DNA from: G963667425 sp963667425 [NCBI: bacterium]
Lineage (GTDB): Bacteria; UBP6; UBA1177
Length of the DNA stretch: 64,000 bases
Direction: 5' to 3'
NCBI GenBank assembly: GCA_963667425.1
Contig: OY763407.1
Coordinates: 620,001 to 684,000 of the forward strand
Part shown: in pieces, positions 44,066 to 53,567 of the stretch
How the letters are laid out: each line of letters starts with the position of its first letter
Position numbering within the stretch: the first letter of the stretch is position 1
Notes under the pieces: generated by a model
The model's input: the letters and a program-made list of their open reading frames with translations, nothing else
Database searches by the model: none
What the model was told of the DNA's origin: nothing
Made by a program: the position numbers and the translations under genes

Positions 44066-44365
44066 ATGGTTAGAAACAGGAATTGTTATGACAGGGAATT
44101 TAAGATTTCGGTAGTAAAGATGATCATTGAGGAAGGACGTTCAATCCGTGAAGTATCAGAGTCACTTGGTCTGAATTACTACACATTGAGGGACTGGAGG
44201 ATAGAGTATGAATCAAAAGGAGAGAGTGCATTTCAGGGTAACGGAATAAAGGTTTACGGAAGTGATTCCGAGAAAGAGATTTCTGAACTGAAGAAAAAGA
44301 TCCGTCGTCTTGAGATGGAGAGAGACATATTAAAAAAAGCAATGGCCATCTCCTTAGAAAAGTAG
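44066..44365 (+). CDS. IS3-family transposase OrfA
   Basis: A 99-residue DNA-binding OrfA. A helix-turn-helix (about 10-45: YDREFKISVVKMIIEEGRS and LGLNYYTLRDW) is followed by a leucine-zipper-like coiled coil (SEKEISELKKKIRRLEMERDIL) used for multimerisation. It ends at a TAG (44363-44365). A run of seven A residues at 44332-44338 lies near its end and would let ribosomes slip back one base into the orfB frame. Confidence 0.88.
   Translation: MVRNRNCYDREFKISVVKMIIEEGRSIREVSESLGLNYYTLRDWRIEYESKGESAFQGNGIKVYGSDSEKEISELKKKIRRLEMERDILKKAMAISLEK
44332..44338 (+). promoter_or_regulatory. Slippery A7 site for -1 frameshifting (orfA to orfB)
   Basis: TTA-AAA-AAA-G in the orfA frame. A -1 slip here continues in the frame that encodes HSKYSLLEMADYLGV, the start of orfB, as in programmed frameshifting of IS3 elements. 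Confidence 0.6.
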
Positions 44366-45232
44366 ATTGTTTTAGAATAATGATGGAACTGCATAGTAAA
44401 TATAGTCTATTGGAGATGGCCGATTATCTTGGTGTAAGCAGTTCAGGTTACTATGAATGGCTTAAGCGGAAAGAAAGTGACCGTAAAAAAGAGGGCAGTA
44501 ATCAGGTCTAAATTTAAAGATTCAAAAGAGACTTACGGAGTTGCAAGGATTGTCAGAGAATTGAAAAATAACGGATTTAATATTGGAAGCTGCCGCACAA
44601 GACGGCTTATGAAAGAACAAAGTCTTGTTGCTAAAGCACGAAGAAAATTCAAAGTAACGACAGATTCTGAACATGATAATCCTGTGGCGGACAATCTTCT
44701 TGATCAGAATTTCAGGACAGAAGCCCCGGATAAAGTGTGGGTGGGAGATATCACCTATGTTCGGACAAATGAAGGGTGGCTTTATGTAGCTGTGGTTATT
44801 GATCTTTTTTCAAGAAGAGTTGTCGGATGGGCGATGAGCGACAGGATAAAAAAAGCACTGGTCATCGAAGCATTCAGAATGGCGTTAAGGAAACGGAATC
44901 CGCTGCCAGGTCTGATATTTCATTCGGACAGAGGTTCACAGTACTGCAGCATTGAATTCAGGAATCTTCTGAAATCAGTCAAGGCAGTTCAGAGCATGAG
45001 CGGAAAAGGCAACTGTTATGACAATGCCGTTGCGGAATCATTTTTTCACACACTTAAAGTTGAACAGCTTCACTGTTTCAGGTTTATAAGCAGGAATTCT
45101 GCAAAAAGAGCTGTTTTTGAATTCATAGAGATGTTTTATAACAGAAAAAGATTGCATTCGTATTTGAACTATTCCTCACCGGAGCAGTTCGAAAAATGTT
45201 ACTATTATAAAAGGGTTGGTGAATGTGCTTAA
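44342..45232 (+). pseudogene. IS3-family transposase OrfB, interrupted by a frameshift
   Basis: The orfB reading in the frame reached by the -1 slip runs through YLGVSSSGYYEWLKRKESDRKKE and stops at TAA 44509-44511. The rest of OrfB continues one base out of register from about 44490 (RSKFKDSKETYGVARIV) to 45232 with a full DDE core: WVGDITYV, FHSDRGSQY and AVAESFFHTLK. Removing one G from GAGGG at about 44491-44495 restores the complete protein. The downstream part alone opens at an ATG at 44453 but would lack the N-terminal segment. The element is therefore probably inactive. Confidence 0.75.
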
Positions 45233-45294
45233 CTTACTGTCCGGAAAAACCACAGGGGATCAAAATGAACAAGGCAGGATAAAATCTGTGGTAA

Positions 45295-45324
45295 ACAACA
45301 GAAACCTTGAGACGGTTCTGTTGT
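45295..45324. other. Inverted repeat in spacer between two IS elements
   Basis: ACAACAGA-A-ACC pairs with GGT-TCTGTTGT across a seven-base loop (one bulged A). There is no T run directly after it, so a terminator is not certain. It sits in the 66-bp spacer (45263-45328) left between the two insertion sequences. Confidence 0.4.
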
Positions 45325-45353
45325 GCTATAGCCCCCTAAAAACTATACAGAAA

Positions 45354-46250
45354 TCAAGCAGTAACTTTCCCAATATTTTTTCCAGTTTTTTCATAATATC
45401 TGCTCATAACATCTGACGGTGTTCTGTAACCGCATCCCTTATGAGGTCTCTCCTCGTTATAAAACTCTGTCCAGGCTCTTATCACTTTGTCCAGCTCACT
45501 GAAACTTTCAAAACCCTCTCTTTTTACTATAAATCTCTGCAGTATGCTGTGAAAACATTCCACGTATCCATTTTCCTGCGGCGTTCTGACGTGACAGAAC
45601 TCATGTTTCATATTTATTGTCTTTTCTATAAAGTCCGCCATATCTTTTGATATAAACTGGCTTCCGTTATCGCTCCTAAGCATTATATCTCTGGGATTTC
45701 CGTAAAGTATAATCACTTTTCTCAGCATATCTATCACATCTTCTTTCCTTATACTTCCTGATAATCTGTATGACAGCAGTTTCCAGCTGTAACAGTCTAT
45801 CAGGTTAAGCATATAATAGTGTCTCTGCTCGCCTTTTACATATATGTACTTTATGTCTATCTCTATCTTTTCAAACGGACGGCTGACGTTTACTTTCCAG
45901 CTTCCAACTCTTTGACGATTCTCTGCTTTTTCTCTGATGCGTTTCTGAAGATAACCCGCTTCTTTCATAAGACGGTATACTTTCTTGCGGTTGATTATTA
46001 TTCCATATCTGTTTCTCAGTATGTGGCAGATCTTTATATAGCCATAATCTGCAAACTGATGATTTATTATGCTTTCTATTTTTGAAACCACTTCTTCGTT
46101 AAGAATCCTGTTCCCTTCACAGTTTATTGAAAACAGTGACGGTTTTCTGCCTGCTTTACCTTCTTTATTCCTGTAATTATATGTGGATAGCGGGATATCA
46201 AGCTTACTGCACATTGCTTTTCTGCCTCTTTTAAAACTGTATTTATTCAC
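45354..46250 (-). CDS. IS3-family transposase OrfB
   Basis: A 298-residue DDE integrase-type transposase. The IS3 helical N-part ends near residue 110 (YGYIKICHILRNRYG, VYRLMKEAGY). The catalytic core has IEIDIKYI (Asp), LRSDNGSQF (Asp) and GYVECFHSILQRF (Glu), then the FYNEERPHKGCGYRTP end. All catalytic residues are present. The annotated start is a GTG whose G is shared with the orfA stop (TAGTG), but the functional product is probably OrfAB made by a -1 slip on the A9 run at 46281-46289, which reads through EFTSEEKRELV into this frame. Confidence 0.88.
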   Translation of the reverse strand: MNKYSFKRGRKAMCSKLDIPLSTYNYRNKEGKAGRKPSLFSINCEGNRILNEEVVSKIESIINHQFADYGYIKICHILRNRYGIIINRKKVYRLMKEAGYLQKRIREKAENRQRVGSWKVNVSRPFEKIEIDIKYIYVKGEQRHYYMLNLIDCYSWKLLSYRLSGSIRKEDVIDMLRKVIILYGNPRDIMLRSDNGSQFISKDMADFIEKTINMKHEFCHVRTPQENGYVECFHSILQRFIVKREGFESFSELDKVIRAWTEFYNEERPHKGCGYRTPSDVMSRYYEKTGKNIGKVTA

Positions 46251-46573
46251 TAACTCCCTCTTTTCTTCGGATGTGAACTCTTTTTTTTTATCAGTTCAAG
46301 CTGTGCCGCAATCAGTACTTCTTTCTCAGCAAGCAGTTTCTTAAGTATACGATTTTCCTTCTCAAGTCCTTTTATATCTTTAACTTCAGCGATTCTTCCG
46401 GCTTTCATGGGAAGTAATCCTGCTATCCCTTCAGCTTCGTACTTCTCTTTCCACACATAATAGGTCGTAGGATCCACTCCGTGTCTTTCACATGTTTTTA
46501 CAACACCGTGCTCTTCCGCTTCTTTCAGTATCAGAAACTTTTCTTCCGCACTGTAACGTTTCCGCTGCACCAT
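46250..46573 (-). CDS. IS3-family transposase OrfA
   Basis: A 107-residue OrfA with an N-terminal helix-turn-helix (about 5-45: YSAEEKFLILKEAEEHG and HGVDPTTYYVWKEKY) and a coiled coil (about 65-95). Start ATG 46571-46573 follows GGAGG. It carries nine A residues (minus strand 46281-46289) before its end, the presumed slip site into orfB. Intact. Confidence 0.87.
   Translation of the reverse strand: MVQRKRYSAEEKFLILKEAEEHGVVKTCERHGVDPTTYYVWKEKYEAEGIAGLLPMKAGRIAEVKDIKGLEKENRILKKLLAEKEVLIAAQLELIKKKSSHPKKRGS
46281..46289 (-). promoter_or_regulatory. Slippery A9 site for -1 frameshifting
   Basis: AAAAAAAAAG on the minus strand near the end of orfA. A -1 shift continues open into orfB, the usual arrangement for IS3 OrfAB fusion. 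Confidence 0.55.
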
Positions 46574-46640
46574 CTTTCCTCCTCTTTTATTGGGAAAGTT
46601 TAACTGTTTCTTTTGTACAGTCAATTATGGGGCTAGAACA

Positions 46641-46901
46641 GTACAAAGGAAGAAAAATGCCATACGAAACATTCAGACGAAGAGAAAAGCAGCTCTTACC
46701 ACAAGATGCTAAAACACTTAACAAAACAGTTGATCAGATTATAGCTGAACAAAATGCAAATCCTTACTGCAAATTTCCTGTTGATATTTTTCAGACTACT
46801 ATGAATGAAGTGAGAAAATAATTAATGAAAGTTATAATTCAAAATTTAAAAGAGGACATTTCTATTTTGCAGAAGACCGGACATTTTAACTTTGCCTTGA
46901 C
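46641..46901 (+). mobile_element. 3' remnant of the ISNCY element
   Basis: 261 bases aligned without gaps to 16361-16621 of the intact copy (constant offset 30280), with about five differences. It encodes the last 60 transposase residues (frame stop at 46819-46821) and keeps the right terminal repeat ending at 46901. The left two-thirds are missing, cut at the neighbouring IS3 element. Confidence 0.92.
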
Positions 46902-47085
46902 ATATCGCTGATGAAATATATAAAATCAATATCAGTTGTCAATTTTTATATTGTATTAAATGGTGTGGGTTTCCTTTTATTCATCCCATATAGCGAGCCA
47001 GACAGATATAAGAGTGCTTATTGCTGATGCAAATATTTCTCCTACATTTGTATTAAATATGTTAAAGAAGAATGGTTATAGTTAG
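46902..47085. repeat. Direct repeat copy A with an orphan promoter
   Basis: Similar over about 180 bases to 49125-49310, which is the region upstream of the SBBP gene. It includes a minus-strand promoter (TTGACA 46937-46942, 16 bases, TATATT 46915-46920) with no gene left to transcribe; it now points into the IS remnant and the IS3 transposase genes. Confidence 0.65.
46915..46942 (-). promoter_or_regulatory. Orphan sigma-70-like promoter
   Basis: TTGACA and TATATT with a 16-base spacer, the same hexamers and spacing as the promoter of the SBBP gene at 49140-49167. Confidence 0.6.
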
Positions 47086-49104
47086 TTATTCTGCCGGGAT
47101 TATTGAGAGGAAGGCATCGCTAGCTCCTTCATTTGTGTTTCCGTCAATAACTCCTGATGTATAGCCAGTAATATAGATGTTATTACTGCTGTCAATAGCT
47201 GATGAATATCCATAATCAGTCTTTGAAGAACCAAACTGTTTGTTCCATATTGTATCACCACTACTGCTCATTTTGGTAAGAAACAGGTCATAACTTCCGG
47301 CATTTATATTTTCAACAAAAGTTCCATTAGTGTATCCAGAAATATAAATATTGTCACTGCTGTCAATGATTAATGATTTTCCATAATTAGAATTAATCGT
47401 CCCAAACTGTTTTGTCCAGATTTTATCACCACTGCTGTTAAATTTTGTAAGAAATATGTCATAGAGTCCTATTATTGTATTATTATCAAGAGCACCAGAC
47501 GTATTACCTGTAATATAGATGTTATCGTTGCTGTCAATTTTTATAGCATACCCTTCATCACTAGCTGAAGTTCCAAATTGCTTGGTCCAAAATTTATTTC
47601 CATTACTGTCTATTTTTATAAGAAATATATCTTTGTATCCTGCGCTAGTATTTCCATCAAGATTGCCTAATGTATAGCCACTAATATAAATATTATTATT
47701 ACTATCAATGGCTAATGATTTACTAGAATCAATATTTGAAGAACCAAACTGTTTTGTCCAAATTTTGTTGCCATTAGTATCAAATTTCATAAGAAATACA
47801 TCTTCCTGTCCTGTGCTGGTATTTCCATCAAGATTCCCATAAGTCTGACCTGTAATATAAATGTTGTTATTGCTGTCAATAGCTATTGAATATCCATAAT
47901 CATTATTTTTTATTCCAAACTGTTTTGTCCACAGTTTATCACCATTACTGTTAAATTTTATAAGTAATATATCTGCATTACCTGCATTTGTATTTTCATC
48001 AAAACTGCCATAAGTATAACCTGTAATATAGATGTTGTATGCACTGTCAACTGCTACTGAATATACATTGTCATCTTCTGTTGTTCCAAATTGTTTAGTC
48101 CACTGCGCATTGCCGCTTGAATCAAATTTTGTGAGAAAGATATCTGCTTGCCCAGCATTTGTGTTTCCATCAAGTGCGCCATAAGTATAACCTGTAATAT
48201 AAATATTACCTAAGCTATCAGTGGTTACTGCTTGCCCTGAGGCTCCATTTGATGTTCCAAACTGAACTGTTTTTCTTATTGTTTTCCATTTGCCGTCTGT
48301 ACAGGTTGATACGGTCCCTGTAACGGTTTGAGTTGTATTGTTTGTGCATTCATCAGGGTCAACGCATCCATCGCTTTCCCATTTACCATTTGTACATGTG
48401 AATGACTCTGATCCATTACTGTTGTATCCACAAATTTCAGTTTTAGCTGCACTGTTTTTACAAACATCTGGATCATTACAGGTTCCGCTTGATACCCATT
48501 TGCCATTTGTACATACCTGATTTTGAGTTCCATTACTGTTAAGTCCACAACTGGTATTTCGAGTTGCATTGTTTGTACATATATCGCTCTCATTACAGTT
48601 ACCGTTGTTTACCCATTGACCATTTGTGCATGTCTGTGCCTGAGTTCCATTATCGTTAAATCCGCAGCTGACATTTTGTGTCGCATTGTTTTTACACACA
48701 TCTGGATCATTACAGGTTCCGTTTAATACCCAATCGCCATTTGTGCATTTATATGGTTGTGTTCCTTTGTCATTAAGTCCACAGGTAAAATATTTGATTT
48801 CATTTTCAGTGTCACAGTTAGTAGTGGCATCTTCATCGGTTGTTGGAGTGTTAAGATCAGTTATTTCATCATTGTCGTCGTTTTCGCTATCAACATAGAT
48901 ATCGATGTCGCTTGTTGATGTTGAGCATTCACCGCTATTTGTCCACTTGCCGTTTGTGCAGATCTGTTTCTGCTCGCCGAGGTTGTCTTCTCCGCATGCA
49001 ATGTGACGAATTTCGTTTTCTGTACACTTAGTCGGTGTTGTAGATCCATCATCACACCCTGCAAAGATAAGTAAAATAACAAAAGCCATTAATAGGTACT
49101 TCAT
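47086..49104 (-). CDS. Large SBBP beta-propeller lipoprotein with Cys-rich modules
   Basis: A 672-residue surface lipoprotein. Lipobox FAGC (Cys about 17) with DD is followed by five or six Cys modules of about 38 residues (pattern C..N......CG.N.NGTQ...CTNGKW...G.CNDPD, about 25-265), interrupted early by a short acidic stretch. Seven SBBP blades of 57 residues (SNNIYITGYT.G..DGNT.AG..D.FLTKF.S.G...WTKQFG) fill about 275-670, and the protein ends FLSIIPAE. Blade number fits one closed propeller. I start at the ATG 49102-49104 after TTAGGAG. It is flanked by direct repeats (46902-47085 and 49125-49310), a sign that a neighbouring paralogue was lost. Ligand unknown. Confidence 0.8.
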   Translation of the reverse strand: MKYLLMAFVILLIFAGCDDGSTTPTKCTENEIRHIACGEDNLGEQKQICTNGKWTNSGECSTSTSDIDIYVDSENDDNDEITDLNTPTTDEDATTNCDTENEIKYFTCGLNDKGTQPYKCTNGDWVLNGTCNDPDVCKNNATQNVSCGFNDNGTQAQTCTNGQWVNNGNCNESDICTNNATRNTSCGLNSNGTQNQVCTNGKWVSSGTCNDPDVCKNSAAKTEICGYNSNGSESFTCTNGKWESDGCVDPDECTNNTTQTVTGTVSTCTDGKWKTIRKTVQFGTSNGASGQAVTTDSLGNIYITGYTYGALDGNTNAGQADIFLTKFDSSGNAQWTKQFGTTEDDNVYSVAVDSAYNIYITGYTYGSFDENTNAGNADILLIKFNSNGDKLWTKQFGIKNNDYGYSIAIDSNNNIYITGQTYGNLDGNTSTGQEDVFLMKFDTNGNKIWTKQFGSSNIDSSKSLAIDSNNNIYISGYTLGNLDGNTSAGYKDIFLIKIDSNGNKFWTKQFGTSASDEGYAIKIDSNDNIYITGNTSGALDNNTIIGLYDIFLTKFNSSGDKIWTKQFGTINSNYGKSLIIDSSDNIYISGYTNGTFVENINAGSYDLFLTKMSSSGDTIWNKQFGSSKTDYGYSSAIDSSNNIYITGYTSGVIDGNTNEGASDAFLSIIPAE

Positions 49105-49139
49105 CTTAATTCTCCTAACTTTGTAAATATCGCTGGTGA

Positions 49140-49167
49140 AATATATAAAATCAATATTATCTGTCAA
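49140..49167 (-). promoter_or_regulatory. Sigma-70-like promoter of the SBBP lipoprotein
   Basis: TTGACA (49162-49167), 16 bases, TATATT (49140-49145) on the minus strand, about 36 bases before the ATG. Confidence 0.65.
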
Positions 49168-49310
49168 CTTTTATAGTGCATTAAATGTTGTAAGACTTCT
49201 TTTGTTATTTTTATATTGTAAATTATGATGGTTTAAGAGTGCTTATGACTCATGCAGATATTTATTCTGCTTTTGTATTGAATATTTGTAAGTTAAATTG
49301 TTGTGTGTCT

Positions 49311-50552
49311 TTAATTGTCCGAGAGTAGTTTTAATCGTGTGAGTTTGTCTACAAAGAGTTCTATTTCGCCTGTATCAAGTTTTATGTTGTTTCTTTCTTC
49401 AAATGTGGATGCTGTTTTTCTCAGGTCGTCTGCCAGTTTCTCTCCTTTTGAGAGTACTGTCGCGTCGTGTATTGATGACGGGTATGATGCTGAGATGAAG
49501 TCCATGAATTCTATTGATGCTAGCATTAATGGAAATTGTTCTATCGGTATCAGGAATATTGTTACTTCTGTGTAGAATTCTTTTATTTTCCTGAATGTTG
49601 ATATTTGTTCAAAGAGTATTTTTCTGCTTCCTGCTCTTATTGCGGTTATGCTTTTTGATATTAGTGATGTAAGGAGTGTTATGTCTCTTATTAGTGTGTG
49701 AAAGCGGTTGTCGTTTATGTTTTCCTGTACAAAGATGAGGCTTAGTTCTCTGAGCATGTAGTTTGCGTCAATGGTGTCTGTCAGTGGTGTGTTTTCAACT
49801 TTTGAGAGTAGTTCGAACAGTTTTTCTGATATGACTGATAGTGTTACCATGTTTCTGAGTTCAACGACTACGTCATGAATGGTGAGTTCTTTGTCGCTGT
49901 TTTCTTCTGTTTTCTCTTTTATTGAGCTGTTGATTGCTTCTATTATGATTTTCCTGAAGTGTTCTCTGTCTTTCTGTATTATGTATGGTGCTGTTTCCTT
50001 GTGCCAGAGGAGTGTGTCGAATACTTTTTTTATGTTGTTGCTGAATTTGCCTGAAAGGTATCTTGCCATGAGCATAAAGTAGTTTTCTCTTGCAAAGAAC
50101 GGTGGATTGCAGCAGTAGGTGTGTGATGGTGTTATGAGTTTCATTTTTTCGATGAGTTCAACGAAGAGAAAGCTTGGTATGAAGTGGGAGAGGTTTCTGT
50201 CTATGAGGTTTAGTGTGTGTGTGATTATATGATGAAATGTTTTGAGTTCTTCTTTCATGTAGCAGTATTCGTCGTCGGGGATGTTTCTGTAGACGTTGAA
50301 GAGTATTGAGTTGTATTTTTCGTATAGCGGACGGAGGATTGATGTTATTTCTTTTTCTGCTTCGGTTTTGCTTTTTTTGAGTGTCAGTGATGTTCTGAAT
50401 ATGAGGTAGTCGAGTACTGCCCAGAAGCCTGGTTTGACGTTTTGTCTTGCTGATATTTCCATTTTCTGTCTCCAGATGTATGGATATATTTCAGGAAAGA
50501 GTTCTCTTTGGGTTTCCACGTATTTTTTGTATGCTATGTAGTATTCTTTCAA
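49311..50552 (-). CDS. Unknown helical protein in the ruv operon
   Basis: A 413-residue protein that I do not recognise. It is almost entirely helical with no signal peptide, no membrane segment and no obvious enzyme motif. There is a Cys pair in [10 protein letters not shown] (about 148-157), and Lys/Glu-rich stretches (about 50-75, 215-230). It starts with TTG (50550-50552), whose last bases form the ruvB stop (TTGA); GGGAGG six bases upstream makes this start convincing. Coupling to ruvB means it is made with the Holliday-junction proteins, but a role in recombination is only a guess from position. Confidence 0.7.
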   Translation of the reverse strand: MKEYYIAYKKYVETQRELFPEIYPYIWRQKMEISARQNVKPGFWAVLDYLIFRTSLTLKKSKTEAEKEITSILRPLYEKYNSILFNVYRNIPDDEYCYMKEELKTFHHIITHTLNLIDRNLSHFIPSFLFVELIEKMKLITPSHTYCCNPPFFARENYFMLMARYLSGKFSNNIKKVFDTLLWHKETAPYIIQKDREHFRKIIIEAINSSIKEKTEENSDKELTIHDVVVELRNMVTLSVISEKLFELLSKVENTPLTDTIDANYMLRELSLIFVQENINDNRFHTLIRDITLLTSLISKSITAIRAGSRKILFEQISTFRKIKEFYTEVTIFLIPIEQFPLMLASIEFMDFISASYPSSIHDATVLSKGEKLADDLRKTASTFEERNNIKLDTGEIELFVDKLTRLKLLSDN

Positions 50553-51562
50553 AAAAGCCTCCCTTCAATCGGTTCGATGTCGAACTTCTGATACGATTTC
50601 CCTGTTGCAATTCTTCCTTTTGGGGTTCTTGCAAGGTATCCGCATTTTATGAGGTATGGTTCATAAACTTCTTCGAGTGTTCTTTTGTCTTCGCTTACTG
50701 CTGCTGCAATGGCTTCGATGCCGACTGGTCCGCCACGGAACATTTTCATGATGGTGTTTAGTATTTTTCTGTCCATGTTGTCTAGTCCGTCTTCATCTAT
50801 TTCCATTTGTTCAAGTGCGTATGCGGATATTTTTCTGTCTATTTTACCGTTTCCTTTGATTTCTGCGTAGTCTCGGACTCTTCGGAGTATTCTGTTTGCT
50901 ATTCTTGGTGTTCCTCTGCTTCTTGCCGCTATTTCCGCTGCTCCTTCGTCTTCGATTGTAATTCCTAGTATTGATGCTGAGCGGAGTACGATTTCCATCA
51001 GTTCTTCTGTTGAGTAGTATTCCATTCTGAATGTTATCTGGAATCTGTCTCTAAGTGGTGAGGAGAGAGAGCCTGTTTTTGTTGTTGCTCCTACGAGCGT
51101 AAATTGCTGAAGTGGTAGTCTCATGCTTCTTGCATGTGCTCCTTCGCCAAGCATTATGTCAAAGTAGAAGTCTTCCATTGCGGAATACAGGCTTTCTTCA
51201 ACAGATGCGTTTAATCTGTGTATTTCGTCTATAAAGAGAATGTCGCCGTGTCCGAGGTTGGTGAGTAGTCCTGCCATGTCACCTTTTTTTTCTATTGCGG
51301 GTCCTGATGTTATGGTTATGTTTACTCCCATTTCGTTGGCTACGATTGTGCTTAATGTGGTTTTGCCGAGTCCGGGAGGGCCTGCAAGCAGAAGGTGATC
51401 GAGCGGACGGTTGTTTCTTTTTGCTGCTTCAAGAAATATTGATATGTTGTCTACAACTTTTCTCTGACCGATGTAGTTTGCAAGTGATTGCGGGCGGAGG
51501 GATGTTTCTGATGTTTTTTCTTCATTTTCTGCTTCAGGTGTTACGAATCTGTCACTTGTCAT
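50549..51562 (-). CDS. ruvB: Holliday junction DNA helicase RuvB
   Basis: A 337-residue AAA+ motor that drives branch migration with RuvA. Walker A is AGPPGLGKT near residue 60, Walker B is LFIDEIHRL near 108, sensor 1 is VGATTKTG near 153 and the arginine-finger region SSPLRDRF near 162; the C-terminal winged helix ends with [12 protein letters not shown]. The start ATG overlaps the ruvA stop by 4 bases. It is the fourth gene of yebC-ruvC-ruvA-ruvB and is coupled to the unknown gene after it. Confidence 0.96.
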   Translation of the reverse strand: MTSDRFVTPEAENEEKTSETSLRPQSLANYIGQRKVVDNISIFLEAAKRNNRPLDHLLLAGPPGLGKTTLSTIVANEMGVNITITSGPAIEKKGDMAGLLTNLGHGDILFIDEIHRLNASVEESLYSAMEDFYFDIMLGEGAHARSMRLPLQQFTLVGATTKTGSLSSPLRDRFQITFRMEYYSTEELMEIVLRSASILGITIEDEGAAEIAARSRGTPRIANRILRRVRDYAEIKGNGKIDRKISAYALEQMEIDEDGLDNMDRKILNTIMKMFRGGPVGIEAIAAAVSEDKRTLEEVYEPYLIKCGYLARTPKGRIATGKSYQKFDIEPIEGRLF

Positions 51563-52161
51563 CTCTTGTTCTCATTTATTATTCTAAGGGCTTCTCTTAC
51601 AATTGCTTCTGCACTCATGGTATCAGAAAGCGTAATTTTAGCAAGAACACTTCTTACTGCAAACTGATTGAATCCGAGTGCGACAAGTCCTTCTTCTGCT
51701 TCGACAAGTGCTAGTGATTCTTTACCTTTTGCTTTTTGTGTTTCGCCTTTTATTTCTATTGCGGTCACTTTGTCTTTAAGGTCTATTATTATTTTTTCAG
51801 CTGTTTTCTTACCAAGTCCTGAAACTGCTTCAAATATTTTTGAGTTGCCTGACAGTATTGATGTGACTATTTCTGATGCCGGTATTGCCGAGAGTACTGC
51901 AAGAGCAAGTTTTGGTCCTACTTTGTTTACATCTATCAACAGTCTGAAGAGGTCAAGCTCAACTTTTTCCTTAAATCCAAAGAGTGATAGTGCATCTTCT
52001 CTTACTATTGTTTCTATAAAGAATTCACATTCATCTTCCATGACTATTGAATCGAGCGTGTTCTGAGGCAGGAATATTCTGTAACCGACTCCGCCTGCTG
52101 TCATGAATGTAGCGCATTTTGCTTCTTTGTATTTGAGTTTGCCTTTGATGTATCCTATCAT
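51559..52161 (-). CDS. ruvA: Holliday junction DNA helicase RuvA
   Basis: A 200-residue junction-binding subunit. It has the OB-fold N-domain (MIGYIKGKL start, about 1-64), the double helix-hairpin-helix (about 70-140: [20 protein letters not shown] and [19 protein letters not shown]), and the flexible linker plus C-terminal domain III ([10 protein letters not shown]). GGAGG precedes the ATG, which lies 2 bases after the ruvC stop. Confidence 0.96.
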   Translation of the reverse strand: MIGYIKGKLKYKEAKCATFMTAGGVGYRIFLPQNTLDSIVMEDECEFFIETIVREDALSLFGFKEKVELDLFRLLIDVNKVGPKLALAVLSAIPASEIVTSILSGNSKIFEAVSGLGKKTAEKIIIDLKDKVTAIEIKGETQKAKGKESLALVEAEEGLVALGFNQFAVRSVLAKITLSDTMSAEAIVREALRIINENKR

Positions 52162-52163
52162 TA

Positions 52164-52634
52164 TTATCCTCCGAAAAATGCGTGAGTAACTGCTGCTGCC
52201 AGCGCGTCTGCAGCATCTTCATATGGAACTTCGCGAAGAGCCATCATTGTTTTTATCATTATTTGTATCTGGTCTTTTGTCGCTCGGCCGTTGCCTGTTA
52301 CAGATTTTTTCACTTGGGTTGGCGAGTATTCAAATATTGCAATGTCGGCAATTGTTGCGGCAGCCATTGCTGCTCCTCTGACATGACCTAGCTTAAGTGC
52401 GCTGTCTGCATTTTTTCCGACGAATATGTTTTCCATTGAAAGTGCGGTCGGAGAGAATTCCTCCATTATTTTACAAATCCCTTTGAATATGTATGAAATT
52501 CTTTCAGGAAAGGAAATGTTTTTTGGAGGAATTATCAGACCGTTATCTATATGAACTATGGAATTTCCCCTGACGTTGATAAGACCGTATCCGGTTTTTA
52601 TACTGCCTGGATCTATTCCGAGAATAATTGACAC
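52164..52634 (-). CDS. ruvC: Crossover junction endodeoxyribonuclease RuvC
   Basis: A 156-residue Holliday-junction resolvase that cuts junctions in the RuvABC complex. Catalytic Asp is in GIDPGSIKTGYG near residue 7, Glu in SMENIFVGKN near 67, and the late pair in KDQIQIMIK and EDAADALAAAVTH near 140. Length is normal (about 155-175). It uses a GTG start (52632-52634), 6 bases after the yebC stop, with a weak ribosome binding site, so translation is probably coupled. Confidence 0.95.
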   Translation of the reverse strand: MSIILGIDPGSIKTGYGLINVRGNSIVHIDNGLIIPPKNISFPERISYIFKGICKIMEEFSPTALSMENIFVGKNADSALKLGHVRGAAMAAATIADIAIFEYSPTQVKKSVTGNGRATKDQIQIMIKTMMALREVPYEDAADALAAAVTHAFFGG

Positions 52635-52640
52635 AACGGA

Positions 52641-53384
52641 TTAGCTCTCCGTAATTTTACTGAAATCGATGTCATAGTTGGCATAAACTTCCTGTACATC
52701 GTCACAGTCTTCAAGTTTTTCAACAAGTCTTAACACCTGCTCTGCAACTTTTCCTTCAACTGCAACAACGTTTTGAGGAATGCGGGCAACAACTGTTTCT
52801 TCAACAGTTATTTCTGCACTTGTAATTGCTTCATTAACTGTATAAAGATCTGCCATGTCGGTTATGATTTCCCATACATCGCCTTCATCTCTTACATCTT
52901 CTGCTCCTGCTTCAAGAGCAAGATCCATAATTTTGTCTTCTTCGACATTTTCTTTAAGGACAACAATTCTTCCCTTTCTGTCGAACATCCATCCAACACA
53001 GCCGTTTTCACCAAGGTTTCCGCCTGATTTGCCAAAAATGTTTCTGATTTCGGCAACGGTTCTGTTTTTGTTGTCTGTAAGAGCTTCAACTATCATTGCA
53101 ACTCCGCCTGGTCCGTATCCTTCATAAACTATTTCTTCATAGTTTACGCCTTCGATTTCACCAGTACCTTTCTTTATTGCTCTTATAACGTTGTCCATCG
53201 GCATGTTGCTGGATTTTGCAGCTATCATTGCTGTTCTGAGTCTTGGATTTCCATCAGGGTCGCCGCCGCCCTGTCTTGCAGCTATTGTTATTTCCTTTAT
53301 GAGTTTTGTGAAAATTTTTCCTCTTTTTGCGTCAGCTGCACCTTTTTTATGTTTAATTGTACTCCACTTATTATGTCCCGACAT
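52641..53384 (-). CDS. yebC: YebC/PmpR family transcription and translation factor
   Basis: A 247-residue protein with the family start [39 protein letters not shown] near 82-100 and three-domain length. YebC proteins act as DNA-binding regulators and, as shown for TACO1/YebC, relieve ribosome stalling. I start at the ATG 53382-53384 after GGAGG; a longer upstream reading has no ribosome binding site. First gene of the yebC-ruvCAB operon, a widely conserved order. Confidence 0.95.
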   Translation of the reverse strand: MSGHNKWSTIKHKKGAADAKRGKIFTKLIKEITIAARQGGGDPDGNPRLRTAMIAAKSSNMPMDNVIRAIKKGTGEIEGVNYEEIVYEGYGPGGVAMIVEALTDNKNRTVAEIRNIFGKSGGNLGENGCVGWMFDRKGRIVVLKENVEEDKIMDLALEAGAEDVRDEGDVWEIITDMADLYTVNEAITSAEITVEETVVARIPQNVVAVEGKVAEQVLRLVEKLEDCDDVQEVYANYDIDFSKITES

Positions 53385-53567
53385 AATATAACCTCCGTTT
53401 AAAAACAGTAAAATTATAATATCGATGCTTTCTAGCACAGTTGTGAAATATTTTCAAGTTTTTAGATACTTTTATGTTAAGAATAGACAAACTTAGCTTG
53501 ACGTTATTGATATTAGAGCATATAATCGCCAGTCATGATTTTTTAGTTAATTTAAAAGGACGTCGTT

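Larger units (their letters stand above)
43988..45262 (+). mobile_element. IS3-family insertion sequence (defective orfB)
   Basis: A 1.28-kb element with imperfect inverted repeats: TGAACCC...GGACAGTAAGTTAAGC at the left (43988 to about 44023) and the complementary arrangement at the right (about 45228-45262, ending in CA). It carries orfA and orfB as in IS3 elements. I find no matching short target duplication (ACAG on the left, AAAT on the right), which suggests a rearrangement after insertion. Its left end interrupts the ABC-F gene. Confidence 0.85.
45329..46635 (-). mobile_element. Second, different IS3-family insertion sequence
   Basis: A 1.3-kb element with ends TAGCCCC...CTTTCCC (45329 inward) and the inverse copy at the right end (GGGGCTA, to 46635). 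Imperfect inverted repeats of about 43 bases share TAGCCCC, TACA and AACTTTCCC. It holds orfA and orfB on the minus strand. Its right end abuts the truncated ISNCY copy. No clear target duplication is seen. Confidence 0.85.

Noticed and set aside
43985-45265. Short target duplication around the first IS3 element
   Set aside because: Flanks ACAG and AAAT do not match, in line with the loss of the rest of the ABC-F gene.
45295-45324. Hairpin between the two IS elements as a rho-independent terminator
   Set aside because: It has a good stem but no following T run on either strand, so it is listed only as an inverted repeat.
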